Below, in pieces: positions 1-6,513 of a DNA stretch of 8,630 nt (the stretch's first letter is position 1; each line of letters begins with the position of its first letter). The notes below the pieces were generated by a model. It was not told the origin of the DNA. It was given only the letters and a program-made list of their open reading frames with translations, and made no database searches. This DNA comes from Lachnospiraceae bacterium (lineage in GTDB: Bacteria > Bacillota_A > Clostridia > Lachnospirales > Lachnospiraceae), in contig JAFZRD010000051.1 of NCBI GenBank assembly GCA_017620055.1, positions 1 through 8,630 on the forward strand, written 5' to 3'. The position numbers and the translations under genes are program-made.

Positions 1-75
1 ACTACACAAAATCCGCGCGTACAACATCTGATTGCATATTTATCGCACTTTTATCGAACATGATAACGGTATTTA

Positions 76-84
76 TGTTATAAT
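76..84 (+). promoter_or_regulatory. Extended -10 promoter of the small membrane protein gene
   Basis: TATAAT at 79-84 is preceded by TG one base upstream (76-77), which is the extended -10 form. No good -35 hexamer is present; CGAACA at 55-60 matches three of six bases at an 18-base spacing. Transcription would begin near base 91. Bases 1-75 hold no other feature I can support. Confidence 0.5.
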
Positions 85-94
85 ACAGGTCACT

Positions 95-493
95 ATGAAA
101 GCGAAGTATGGGATCAACGTGACAAAATGGTGCAAACTGCACGAGAGTGAAGTTTGCGGGCAGATAGAAGGCGCCCTGCCGGCCGGTGAGCTTCAATTCA
201 TCCTGTCGGAACATGAGAAGAAGCTTACCTGGCTCATGCATGAGCGCCTTGTACATCTGATCGTCATGATAACGATCGGTATCGTTATGCTGTTTTCTGT
301 CGGCCTGATCCTCCTTGCGCCGGATTCTCTTCCGGCTTCTCTTCCCTTATTTGTGATCTCGTTCGTGCTCACGTGCTTTTACGTGAAGCACTACTTCTTC
401 CTCGAGAACACCGTTCAGCGCTGGTATGCGATCGACGAAGAGATCACCGCGAAGTTAAAGGATCTTCAGCCCCCGGCTTCTTTTCGGTATTGA
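95..493 (+). CDS. Small two-helix membrane protein, unknown function
   Basis: This encodes 132 residues that I do not recognise as a family. A soluble N-terminal stretch of about 50 residues has two cysteines (C13 and C21) and is followed by two hydrophobic segments, about 52-75 and 82-102, joined by a short Pro/Ser loop. A charged C-terminal tail of about 30 residues follows. The layout is that of a small integral membrane protein with both ends on the same side. The start is uncertain. ATG at 95 lies only about four bases after the predicted transcription start, with a weak AGGT in front. GTG at 119 has a GGGA at 110-113 and would give 124 residues with a normal leader. A TTG at 32 keeps the frame open but lies upstream of the promoter. 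The stop overlaps the -35 box of rrf2 and no terminator lies between, so readthrough into the regulator is possible. Confidence 0.6.
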   Translation: MKAKYGINVTKWCKLHESEVCGQIEGALPAGELQFILSEHEKKLTWLMHERLVHLIVMITIGIVMLFSVGLILLAPDSLPASLPLFVISFVLTCFYVKHYFFLENTVQRWYAIDEEITAKLKDLQPPASFRY

Positions 494-519
494 TTTACCT
501 ACTTACCTTGCATTATAAT
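490..519 (+). promoter_or_regulatory. Promoter of the Rrf2 regulator gene
   Basis: TTGATT (490-495) and a perfect TATAAT (514-519) are separated by 18 bases. This is a good vegetative sigma factor promoter 29 bases ahead of the start codon. The -35 box overlaps the stop codon of the preceding gene. A ribosome binding site, AAAGGAG at 531-537, sits 10 bases before ATG 548. Confidence 0.7.
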
Positions 520-523
520 AGGT
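505..523. promoter_or_regulatory. Candidate operator ACCT-N11-AGGT in the rrf2 promoter
   Basis: ACCT at 505-508 and AGGT at 520-523 form a dyad around the -10 box. Extending outward gives CTTACCT (502-508) against AGGTGAG (520-526), which pair at six of seven positions. A further overlapping dyad uses ACCTA (497-501) and TAGGT (519-523). A protein bound here would block the promoter, as expected for autoregulation by an Rrf2 protein. The same half-sites with the same 11-base spacing occur in the transporter operon promoter at 6529-6547. That the Rrf2 protein binds it is inference. Confidence 0.45.
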
Positions 524-547
524 GAGGATTAAAGGAGCAAGAAATTT

Positions 548-943
548 ATGGTATCGACAAAAGGAAGATATGCCCTCAGATTCATGATAGATCTGGCAGC
601 GCATGACAGCAGTGATTTTATACCGCTCAAGGATATTGCAGAGAGACAGGATATTTCGAAGAAATACCTTGAGATAATCGTCAAGGATCTTGTAAAAGGC
701 GGTCTCATAGAAGGCGCGAGCGGAAAGCACGGCGGCTACAGGCTCAAAAAGAGCGCCGACGAAGTATCGGTCAGTGAAGTGTTAAAGCTCATGGAAGGAT
801 CGATAGCACCCGTTGCTTGTCTTGCCGACGGTGCCGAGAAGTGTCCCAAACGTTCCAAATGCAAGACAGTCGGAATGTGGGAGGAACTGTACAAAATAGA
901 AAGTGATTTCTTCGAGAACAGGAAGATCAGCGATCTCGTGTGA
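548..943 (+). CDS. Rrf2-family transcription regulator with cysteine trio
   Basis: This encodes 131 residues, the usual length for Rrf2/IscR/CymR DNA-binding proteins. It opens with the family hallmark STKGRYALR. A winged helix-turn-helix follows at about residues 27-66, with recognition helix around ISKKYLEIIVKDL and wing GKHGGYRL. The dimerisation helix is near 74-84. Three cysteines, C91, C99 and C105, lie in the region where IscR-type members bind an iron-sulfur cluster; spacing is C-x7-C-x5-C, against C-x5-C-x5-C in E. coli IscR. B. subtilis CymR, which responds to cysteine supply, lacks this trio. The gene has its own promoter and ribosome binding site. It faces the transporter operon tail to tail, eight bases away. 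With the shared promoter dyad, a role in sulfur amino acid or Fe-S control of the operon is plausible but unproven. The family call is secure; the ligand and targets are not. Confidence 0.9.
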   Translation: MVSTKGRYALRFMIDLAAHDSSDFIPLKDIAERQDISKKYLEIIVKDLVKGGLIEGASGKHGGYRLKKSADEVSVSEVLKLMEGSIAPVACLADGAEKCPKRSKCKTVGMWEELYKIESDFFENRKISDLV

Positions 944-998
944 TCGCAGCTTTAATCCTCTTCGTATGTAAAGGTCTGCAGGAATTTCTGCAGCCTTT
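930..998. terminator. Weak hairpins at the convergent junction
   Basis: Two inverted repeats lie where rrf2 and the operon meet. GCGATC (930-935) pairs with GATCGC (942-947) across a six-base loop that includes the first base of the rrf2 stop codon. AAAGG-T-CTGCAG (970-981) pairs with CTGCAGCCTTT (988-998), an 11-pair stem with one bulged base; on the + strand it is followed by TCTGTTTT. Neither has a clean U-tract, and the second lies inside the last codons of the ATPase gene. They may end rrf2 transcripts, and operon transcripts in reverse. This is a tentative call. Confidence 0.3.
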
Positions 999-1695
999 CT
1001 GTTTTGGGGTGTTCGAAGAATTCCTTCGGTTCACCCTCTTCAACGATCTTACCCCCGTCAATGAATATCATCCTGTCGGCTGCGGCTCTCGCGAACTGCA
1101 TCTCATGGGTGACTATGATCATCGTCCTGCCTTCCCTTGCAAGTGAGAGAACGACATCGAGCACTTCCTTGACCATCTCGGGATCGAGTGCCGCTGTGAC
1201 CTCGTCAAAGAGCAGTATCTCGGGGTGCATGATCAGGGCGCGCACTATCGCTACCCTCTGTTTCTGTCCGCCGGAGAGCTGTCTCGGATAATTGTCCTTC
1301 TTCGAGAGGAGTCCGACTCTTTCAAGAAGCTCGAGCGCTTCCTTCTCGGCATCGTCCCTGGATCTTTTCTTGACCTTTATCGGAGCGAGTGTGATGTTCT
1401 GCAGTATCGTCAGATGCGGGAACAGATCGTAGCTCTGGAACACCATCCCGATCTTCTCCCTTATCTTACTTATATCCTTACTGCTGCGCCTGATGTTCTC
1501 GCCGTCGAGCGTGATCTCGCCCTCCTGTATATCCTCAAGTGCGTTAAGGCAACGCAGGAACGTACTCTTCCCGCAGCCGCTCGGTCCGACGATGACAACG
1601 ACCTCGCCTTTTTTTACCGTAAGGCTCAGGTTCTCGAACACGACTATATCTTCAAATCTCTTTGTTATCCCGTTTACTTTTAAGATCTCATCCAT
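952..1695 (-). CDS. Polar amino acid ABC transporter ATPase (GlnQ/HisP/TcyN type)
   Basis: This encodes 247 residues, the standard size for a PAAT-family ATPase that drives amino acid import from the cytoplasmic side. All nucleotide-binding motifs are intact: Walker A GPSGCGKST at 37-45, Q-loop Q87, signature LSGGQKQR at 140-147, Walker B ILLFDE at 160-165 with catalytic E165, D-loop AALD at 168-171, and a switch histidine in VTHEM. The start at 1695 is chosen because GGGAG sits eight bases before it and it lies two bases after the upstream permease's stop. An ATG at 1710 in the same frame would overlap that gene and has a poorer binding site. It is the last gene of the operon and partners the two permeases before it. 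Unlike MetN it has no regulatory domain after the ATPase core. The substrate cannot be read from the ATPase. Confidence 0.92.
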   Translation of the reverse strand: MDEILKVNGITKRFEDIVVFENLSLTVKKGEVVVIVGPSGCGKSTFLRCLNALEDIQEGEITLDGENIRRSSKDISKIREKIGMVFQSYDLFPHLTILQNITLAPIKVKKRSRDDAEKEALELLERVGLLSKKDNYPRQLSGGQKQRVAIVRALIMHPEILLFDEVTAALDPEMVKEVLDVVLSLAREGRTMIIVTHEMQFARAAADRMIFIDGGKIVEEGEPKEFFEHPKTERLQKFLQTFTYEED

Positions 1696-1697
1696 TC

Positions 1698-2366
1698 TCA
1701 GTTCTCCCATTTCTTCTCAAGATATCCCGCCAGCATGCTTATGGGCCAGCATGCGAGAAAATACAGCAGGAATACCGTTGCGAACACGCCGAAAGCCGCG
1801 TTCGGTGATGATTTTCTGTTCGCCTCTATTATCTGCTGCCCTACCTTGAGCACTTCAACGATACCGATCATCATGACGAGACTCGTCGTTTTGATCATCC
1901 TCGTGATCAGGTTGATGGACAGCGGGATCATCCTTCTGACTATCTGCGGAACGATGACGTATCTGTATGTCTGAACGGTGCTCATTCCGAGTGACATACT
2001 GCCTTCGTACTGTATGACCGGGATCCCGGCAAGCGCGCCTCTTACAAGGTCTGCCATCTCGGCCGTGCCCCAGAACGAGAACACGATCAAGCTCGCGGCT
2101 TCCGCGGACATGTTGATCCCGAGTGCTTTCGTCGTTCCGAAGTACACGATGAACAGAAGAACGAGCTGCGGCATTATCCGGACGATCTCAAGATAGACCC
2201 CGAAGATGCCGGTCACAACGCGGTTCTTGAGTGCAACGAGCACGCCGATGACGACTCCGAGCACGATAGATATCGCAACGGATATCAGGCTTATCTTCAG
2301 CGCGACGCCGACTCCCTCGAGGAGCCGCATCATGTTATTTCCTTTTAACAGAACTTCAAATCCCAT
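1698..2366 (-). CDS. Polar amino acid ABC permease, second subunit (HisM/GlnP type)
   Basis: This encodes 222 residues of an inner-membrane permease of the PAAT family. Hydrophobic segments lie at about 20-47, 54-80, 88-110, 150-172 and 190-215. The family motif around RIMPQLVLLFIVYF (63-76) is a variant of the usual RGTPLLVQLFFIYF. The cytoplasmic EAA loop, which docks the ATPase, is at about 120-141 (EGSMSLGMS with G127, ending VPQ). The ATG at 2366 lies three bases after the previous permease's stop and has GGAG eight bases upstream. A second candidate, ATG 2333 with AGGA, would remove 11 residues. It differs clearly from the neighbouring permease, so the channel is likely a heterodimer, as in HisQM. 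It is fourth-to-last to last in a block translated with almost no gaps, immediately before the ATPase gene. Confidence 0.9.
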   Translation of the reverse strand: MGFEVLLKGNNMMRLLEGVGVALKISLISVAISIVLGVVIGVLVALKNRVVTGIFGVYLEIVRIMPQLVLLFIVYFGTTKALGINMSAEAASLIVFSFWGTAEMADLVRGALAGIPVIQYEGSMSLGMSTVQTYRYVIVPQIVRRMIPLSINLITRMIKTTSLVMMIGIVEVLKVGQQIIEANRKSSPNAAFGVFATVFLLYFLACWPISMLAGYLEKKWEN

Positions 2367-2369
2367 AAC

Positions 2370-3029
2370 CTATGCTCCGAACGACGCGAATCTCGAGCGT
2401 CTCTCAAGCACTCTTCCGATAAGCGATACCGGAAGCAGCATCACGATATAGAACATAACGAGCATGAACAGCGCTTCGGTCGTGTCATAATACAGTCCGA
2501 TCAGATCCTTTGCGGTGAACATCAGATCCATCAGGCTGATCGCCGAGAACACGCTCGTCTCTTTGAGCAGGAAGATCACATTCGCAACTATCGCGGGGAC
2601 GCTTAAGGACAGCGCTTCGGGAAAGATCACCGATGCAAACATCTGGCGTTTGACCATTCCGAGCGCCATCGCGCTTTCCGTCTGTGATACGGGTATCGCC
2701 TCAAGCCCGCTGCGGAATCCCTCTGCCATGTAGCTTCCTCCGAGAAGCCCGAGCCCGAGAGCGCCGCACACTTCGGCCGGCATCGATATCCCGATCTTCG
2801 GAAGTGCGAAATATATGAAGAACAGCTGAACGAGAAGCGGAGTGTTGCGGAACAGTTCCACATACACTTTCGCGATCTTTGCCAGAACCGGCACGCGAAA
2901 ATGCATCGCAAACGCCGTGAGCACGCCTATCACAAGCGAGAGCGCGATCCCGATCCAGCCGATCTTTACAGTCAGTATGAAAGCCTCCGTGTAAAGGGGC
3001 ATATATGAACGTATGACTTCGAGATCCAT
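2370..3029 (-). CDS. Polar amino acid ABC permease, first subunit (HisQ/TcyL type)
   Basis: This encodes 219 residues of a PAAT-family permease. The PAAT signature is almost canonical: FRNTPLLVQLFFIYFALP at 60-77. The EAA loop is at about 118-139 (ESAMALGM, G124), followed by LLKETSVFSAI, also typical of the family. About five membrane helices are visible, at roughly 17-42, 58-80, 86-108, 145-168 and 184-208. AGGA lies six bases before ATG 3029, and the gene starts eight bases after metI ends. It forms the translocation pore together with the next permease. Members of this family import cystine, glutamine, histidine, arginine and related compounds; the link with methionine genes favours cystine or cysteine, but this is inference. 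Confidence 0.91.
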   Translation of the reverse strand: MDLEVIRSYMPLYTEAFILTVKIGWIGIALSLVIGVLTAFAMHFRVPVLAKIAKVYVELFRNTPLLVQLFFIYFALPKIGISMPAEVCGALGLGLLGGSYMAEGFRSGLEAIPVSQTESAMALGMVKRQMFASVIFPEALSLSVPAIVANVIFLLKETSVFSAISLMDLMFTAKDLIGLYYDTTEALFMLVMFYIVMLLPVSLIGRVLERRSRFASFGA

Positions 3030-3037
3030 GACGGGTC

Positions 3038-3697
3038 CTATCTTTTTCTCCTGTCAAACTTCATCGATATTCCGGTTCCGACGTTCTGGATGATCTGGAA
3101 TATGATGACAAGCAGAGCGACCGTGATCAGCATGATGTCGGTCTGCCATCTGTAGTATCCGTATCTGACCGCGATATCTCCGAGTCCGCCGCCGCCGACT
3201 GTTCCGCTCATCGCGGAGTACCCGAGGAGGAGTCCCGTCGTTATCGTAAATCCGGTCATCAGCGATGTCCTCGCCTCGACGAGGAGCACCTTGAATATTA
3301 TCTGCATGTTGCTCGCACCCATTGATTTGGCTGCCTCGATGACGCCTGTGTCAACATCGTTGAGCGAGGATTCCACAACCCTTGCGATATACGGAGCTGC
3401 GCATATTACGAGCGGCACTATCGTCGCGGTGGAACCGTAGCTCTGGCCCACGATCATCCTCGTGAACGGTATGAGCAGGATCAGCAGTATCAGGAACGGT
3501 ATGGATCTTATTATATTGATGATAAAATCACACACGCGGTATATCGCCTTGTTGGGCCGAAGTCCCTTATCGTTTGAAACAAAGAGGAGTATTCCGAGCG
3601 GGAGCCCTAAGCAGTAGCCGATTATGACCGATCCGAACGTCATGTAGAGCGTATCCCTTATGCCCTCGAGGAGCATCTGTATTACCTGTGAATTCAT
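3038..3697 (-). CDS. metI: Methionine ABC transporter permease MetI
   Basis: This encodes 219 residues, the usual length of MetI. Strong family landmarks are NIIRSIPFLILL at 61-72, IPFTRMIVGQSYG at 76-88, the EAA loop EAAKSMGAS at 121-129, and SGTVGGGGLGD at 164-174 followed by VRYGYYRW. These match the MetI permease of D/L-methionine importers, where two copies form the channel with two MetN ATPases. Membrane helices are at about 18-41, 56-80, 91-108, 146-168 and 187-207. ATG 3697 overlaps the metN stop as ATGA, so the two are translationally coupled. After it the operon passes to the second, PAAT-type transporter with only eight bases between. Confidence 0.95.
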   Translation of the reverse strand: MNSQVIQMLLEGIRDTLYMTFGSVIIGYCLGLPLGILLFVSNDKGLRPNKAIYRVCDFIINIIRSIPFLILLILLIPFTRMIVGQSYGSTATIVPLVICAAPYIARVVESSLNDVDTGVIEAAKSMGASNMQIIFKVLLVEARTSLMTGFTITTGLLLGYSAMSGTVGGGGLGDIAVRYGYYRWQTDIMLITVALLVIIFQIIQNVGTGISMKFDRRKR

Positions 3698-4704
3698 TCT
3701 TCAGTCACCTCCGTTACCGTTAATCCGCTGCCCTTTATATGTTCGATTATACTGTTCTGGATATCCTCTCCTTCGGGGAGCCCAAGGATCATCTCTCCGA
3801 CAGCCTTGCCGTTTACGTTTCTCGTATCGGCCCGAAGGATATTTAAGGGAACCTGGAACTTTAATATCGTATTCGCTATAACGGGCTCATATGCCGAATT
3901 CTCCTGGAACACTATCCTGATCTTCCTCTCGGCATGAAGAGCCGGAAGCGGAGTGTATCTGATCTCCCTGCCGGATATGAGTTCCTTGGCCGCATCCGAT
4001 CTCGGATCCTTGAATATCTGCTCGACATCTCCGGATTCCACGAGCCTTCCGCTGTCTATTATCGCGACCTTTTTGCACACATCGGTAACGACCGACATCT
4101 GATGGGTTATGATCACTATCGTTATACCGAACTTCTCGTTTATCTCACGCAGGAGCCCGAGTATCGATGCCGTTGTCTGCGGATCGAGCGCGCTTGTCGC
4201 CTCATCGCACAGAAGGATCTGCGGATTGGTCGCAAGAGCCCTCGCTATAGCCACACGCTGTTTCTGGCCTCCCGATAACTGCGACGGATATGATTTTTCC
4301 TTATCCTCGAGACTTACGAGCCGGAGGAGTTCCCTGGCCCGCTCTCTGGCTTCTTTCTTCTTCCTGCCGGCTATCTCGAGAGGAAAGCATATGTTGTCGA
4401 TGACGTTCTTCTGCTCGAGGAGGTTGAAGTTCTGGAAGATCATGCCGATCCCGCTCCTCTTCTTGCGAAGCTCCTTCTCGGACAGCTCCTCCATGTTGAC
4501 CCCGTCGATGAGGACAACGCCTTCCGACGGTTTCTCGAGATAGTTGATGGAGCGCACAAGCGTACTCTTGCCGGCACCGCTCATTCCGATGATGCCGAAC
4601 ACATCCCCTTTCTCGATCGAAAGGCTGACGCCGTCGAGTGCCGTGACGGTATGGCCTTCCACCTCGAACTTCTTCGTAAGATTTCTGATCTCAATAATGC
4701 TCAT
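3694..4704 (-). CDS. metN: Methionine ABC transporter ATPase MetN with NIL domain
   Basis: This encodes 336 residues, full length for MetN. The ATPase domain fills about 1-245: Walker A GMSGAGKST at 40-48, Q91, signature LSGGQKQR at 143-150, Walker B ILLCDE at 163-168 followed by the MetN-typical ATSALDPQTT, and switch H201. Residues about 258-336 form a C-terminal NIL domain, which in E. coli MetN binds methionine and shuts the transporter down when the cytoplasmic pool is high. That feedback is therefore expected here. CCGGAG lies nine bases before ATG 4704. The 100-base gap to the binding-protein gene contains a hairpin with a U-rich tail, so metN and the genes after it may be transcribed less than the binding protein. 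The stop overlaps the metI start. Confidence 0.96.
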   Translation of the reverse strand: MSIIEIRNLTKKFEVEGHTVTALDGVSLSIEKGDVFGIIGMSGAGKSTLVRSINYLEKPSEGVVLIDGVNMEELSEKELRKKRSGIGMIFQNFNLLEQKNVIDNICFPLEIAGRKKKEARERARELLRLVSLEDKEKSYPSQLSGGQKQRVAIARALATNPQILLCDEATSALDPQTTASILGLLREINEKFGITIVIITHQMSVVTDVCKKVAIIDSGRLVESGDVEQIFKDPRSDAAKELISGREIRYTPLPALHAERKIRIVFQENSAYEPVIANTILKFQVPLNILRADTRNVNGKAVGEMILGLPEGEDIQNSIIEHIKGSGLTVTEVTEE

Positions 4705-4753
4705 AACGTATTTCTCCGGTTGTTGTTAACTTGCCCGCACTTTACGTTTTCCA

Positions 4754-4784
4754 TAAAAATACGGGAGAGCGAAATGCCCTCCCG
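4754..4784 (-). terminator. Intra-operon terminator or attenuator after the binding-protein gene
   Basis: On the minus strand CGGGAGGGC (4784-4776) pairs with GCTCTCCCG (4770-4762), a nine-pair stem with one G-U pair and a five-base loop. TATTTTTA follows directly. It lies 20 bases after the stop of the binding-protein gene and 58 before metN. No separate promoter for metN is evident in the remaining bases, so it probably acts as a leaky terminator and 3' end stabiliser. This is a common way to make binding protein in excess of transporter. Confidence 0.72.
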
Positions 4785-4804
4785 CACATTTTAATACATT
4801 TTCG

Positions 4805-6475
4805 TTATTTTTCAAAGAAGATAACGGCGCCGTCGTATTTGTCGGTGATGAACTGCTTGATGTCATCCGAGCGGAGTACTGCCACGAGAGCCTTGATCTT
4901 GTCGGAGTTCTCGTTGCCCTGGTATACGCCGATGATATTAACGTATGTCTTGGCAGCAACGGAATCGCTCTTCTCGTATGCGATCGAATCCTTTCCTACC
5001 GAGTAACCTGCTTCAAGAGCATAGTTACCGTTAAGGACAACGTACTCGACTTCGTTAACGACTCTTGCGACCTGAGCTGCCTCAAGCTCAACGAACTTGA
5101 TGTTGTGAGGGTTCTCTGCGATATCGTTTACGGTAGCCGTAAGGTCTGCGCCGTCCTTAAGCTTAAGGAGGCCGTTATCCTGGAGGAGGAGAAGCGCTCT
5201 TGCCTCGTTTGTCGTATCGTTCGGAACCGCGATGCTGTCGCCGTCCGCGATCTCGTCAAGGCTCTTCTTCTTACCGGGGTAGATACCGAACGGCTCATAG
5301 TGGATGTCGCCCGCATCTACGATATGTGTTCCCTGCTCCTCGTTAAAGCTGTTAAGGTAAGGGATGTGCTCCATGTAGTTCGCATCGAACTCGCCCGACT
5401 CTACTACAAGGTTCGGCTGTACATAATCCTCGAACTCAACGATGTCGAGATTGTATCCGTAATCCTTCAGGATCTCTGCTGCCTTTGCAAGGATCTCAGC
5501 GTGGGGAACGGGTGAAGCCGCGATCTTGATCGTCTCGCCGTTACCGGGCTTGATGTCGAGCTTTGATGCGTCGCCTGTGTTCTCAGCAGATGCGGCTACA
5601 GCTGCCTGTCCGCCTTCAACAACAAGTGTATCCTCGTAATCTTTTCCGTAAGTGTCTATAAGTGTTGCTTCATAATCGGCATGGAAGAAGTTCTCACCGC
5701 CGAGTGTCTTGATCTCCTCATTGAGCCAGTCAAGAAGTGTAGAGTTACCCTTTGATACAGCGGGTGCGATGGTATCCTGGCTTCCGAGTGAAGGGATACC
5801 TACGACATATCCGGGATTCTCAAGTGAGTATGCGATAACTTCCGTATTGTCGTTTGCCCATGCAACGCCCGTGCCGTTCTCGAATGAAGTCTTGGCCGTA
5901 GCGTATGTATCGAACTTCTGAAGCTTGATATCGGGATAGTTCTTCTCGAGGTACGTCTCTGCGGTAGTTCCGGAGATGACGATGATCTGGTCATCACCCT
6001 TTACCTGGTCGAGGCTCTCGATCACGTTATCCTCATGTGACACAACACCGAGCGCAACATTCATATAAGGAAGTGCGAAGTCAACTTTTTCCGCTCTCTC
6101 ATCTGTTACGGTAAAGTTGGCGAGGATTATATCGACCTTACCTGTCTCTAGGTACTCAACCCTGCTCGCTGCTTCTGTTGATACGTAGTTGATCTCGACT
6201 CCGAGATCCTTACCGATCCTCTCTGCGAAGTAAACATCGTATCCCTGATATGTTCCGTTCTCATCCACATAACCGAACGGGTTCTTGTCGGAAAATACAC
6301 CGATGTTTATCTTGCCGCTCTGCTTGATCTCATCAAGTGTCCTGTAGACTGCATCTCCTTTTGATGCATCCGCGCCACCTGCCGGCTGCACGCCCGTGCA
6401 TCCTGTAAGCGCTCCGAGACCGAGTACTGCTGCCACTGCGCTTACCAACAACTTTTTAATGATATTCTTTTTCAT
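4805..6475 (-). CDS. Fused dual substrate-binding lipoprotein (SBP_bac_3 + MetQ/NlpA)
   Basis: This encodes 556 residues, about twice the size of a normal amino acid binding protein. A lipoprotein signal (KK, hydrophobic core, LTGC) puts the lipid on C26. Residues about 45-284 are a PAAT-type SBP_bac_3 domain: INIGVFSDKNPFGYVDENG, the signature GYDVYFAERIGKDLG at 78-92, and TDERAEKVDF at 124-133, whose R127 fits the arginine that holds the ligand carboxylate. A Gly/Ala/Ser-rich linker spans about 286-312. Residues about 313-556 are a MetQ domain: SPVPHAEIL at 321-329, DYVQPN at 350-355, DANYMEHIPYL at 364-374, PNDTTNEARALLLL at 418-431 and LNGNYALEAG at 481-490. Both domains look complete, and the frame is continuous with no internal start that has a good binding site near the junction. 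AAAGGAG at 6490-6484 supports ATG 6475. As the only binding protein in an operon with both MetNI and a PAAT importer, it probably feeds both. Confidence 0.93.
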   Translation of the reverse strand: MKKNIIKKLLVSAVAAVLGLGALTGCTGVQPAGGADASKGDAVYRTLDEIKQSGKINIGVFSDKNPFGYVDENGTYQGYDVYFAERIGKDLGVEINYVSTEAASRVEYLETGKVDIILANFTVTDERAEKVDFALPYMNVALGVVSHEDNVIESLDQVKGDDQIIVISGTTAETYLEKNYPDIKLQKFDTYATAKTSFENGTGVAWANDNTEVIAYSLENPGYVVGIPSLGSQDTIAPAVSKGNSTLLDWLNEEIKTLGGENFFHADYEATLIDTYGKDYEDTLVVEGGQAAVAASAENTGDASKLDIKPGNGETIKIAASPVPHAEILAKAAEILKDYGYNLDIVEFEDYVQPNLVVESGEFDANYMEHIPYLNSFNEEQGTHIVDAGDIHYEPFGIYPGKKKSLDEIADGDSIAVPNDTTNEARALLLLQDNGLLKLKDGADLTATVNDIAENPHNIKFVELEAAQVARVVNEVEYVVLNGNYALEAGYSVGKDSIAYEKSDSVAAKTYVNIIGVYQGNENSDKIKALVAVLRSDDIKQFITDKYDGAVIFFEK

Positions 6476-6513
6476 AATATTCTCTCCTTTCTTTCTCTTG
6501 TTGGATTGAGAGG

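Noticed and set aside
2..256. 84-residue reading frame on the minus strand at the left edge
   Set aside because: It lies opposite the small membrane protein gene, has no ribosome binding site or promoter, and shows no recognisable domain. The + strand frame has clear membrane helices and an extended -10 promoter.
1225..1683. 152-residue + strand frame within the PAAT ATPase gene
   Set aside because: The minus strand encodes every ABC ATPase motif in order; the + frame has no family features or binding site.
3934..4278. 114-residue + strand frame within metN
   Set aside because: It is a shadow of the intact MetN reading frame, with no start signals.
4805..6475. Possibility that the long binding protein is two genes joined by an assembly error
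   Set aside because: The frame runs unbroken through an ordinary Gly/Ala/Ser linker, no second lipoprotein signal precedes the MetQ domain, and no start codon with a good binding site lies at the junction. The fusion is also consistent with the two transporter types in the operon.
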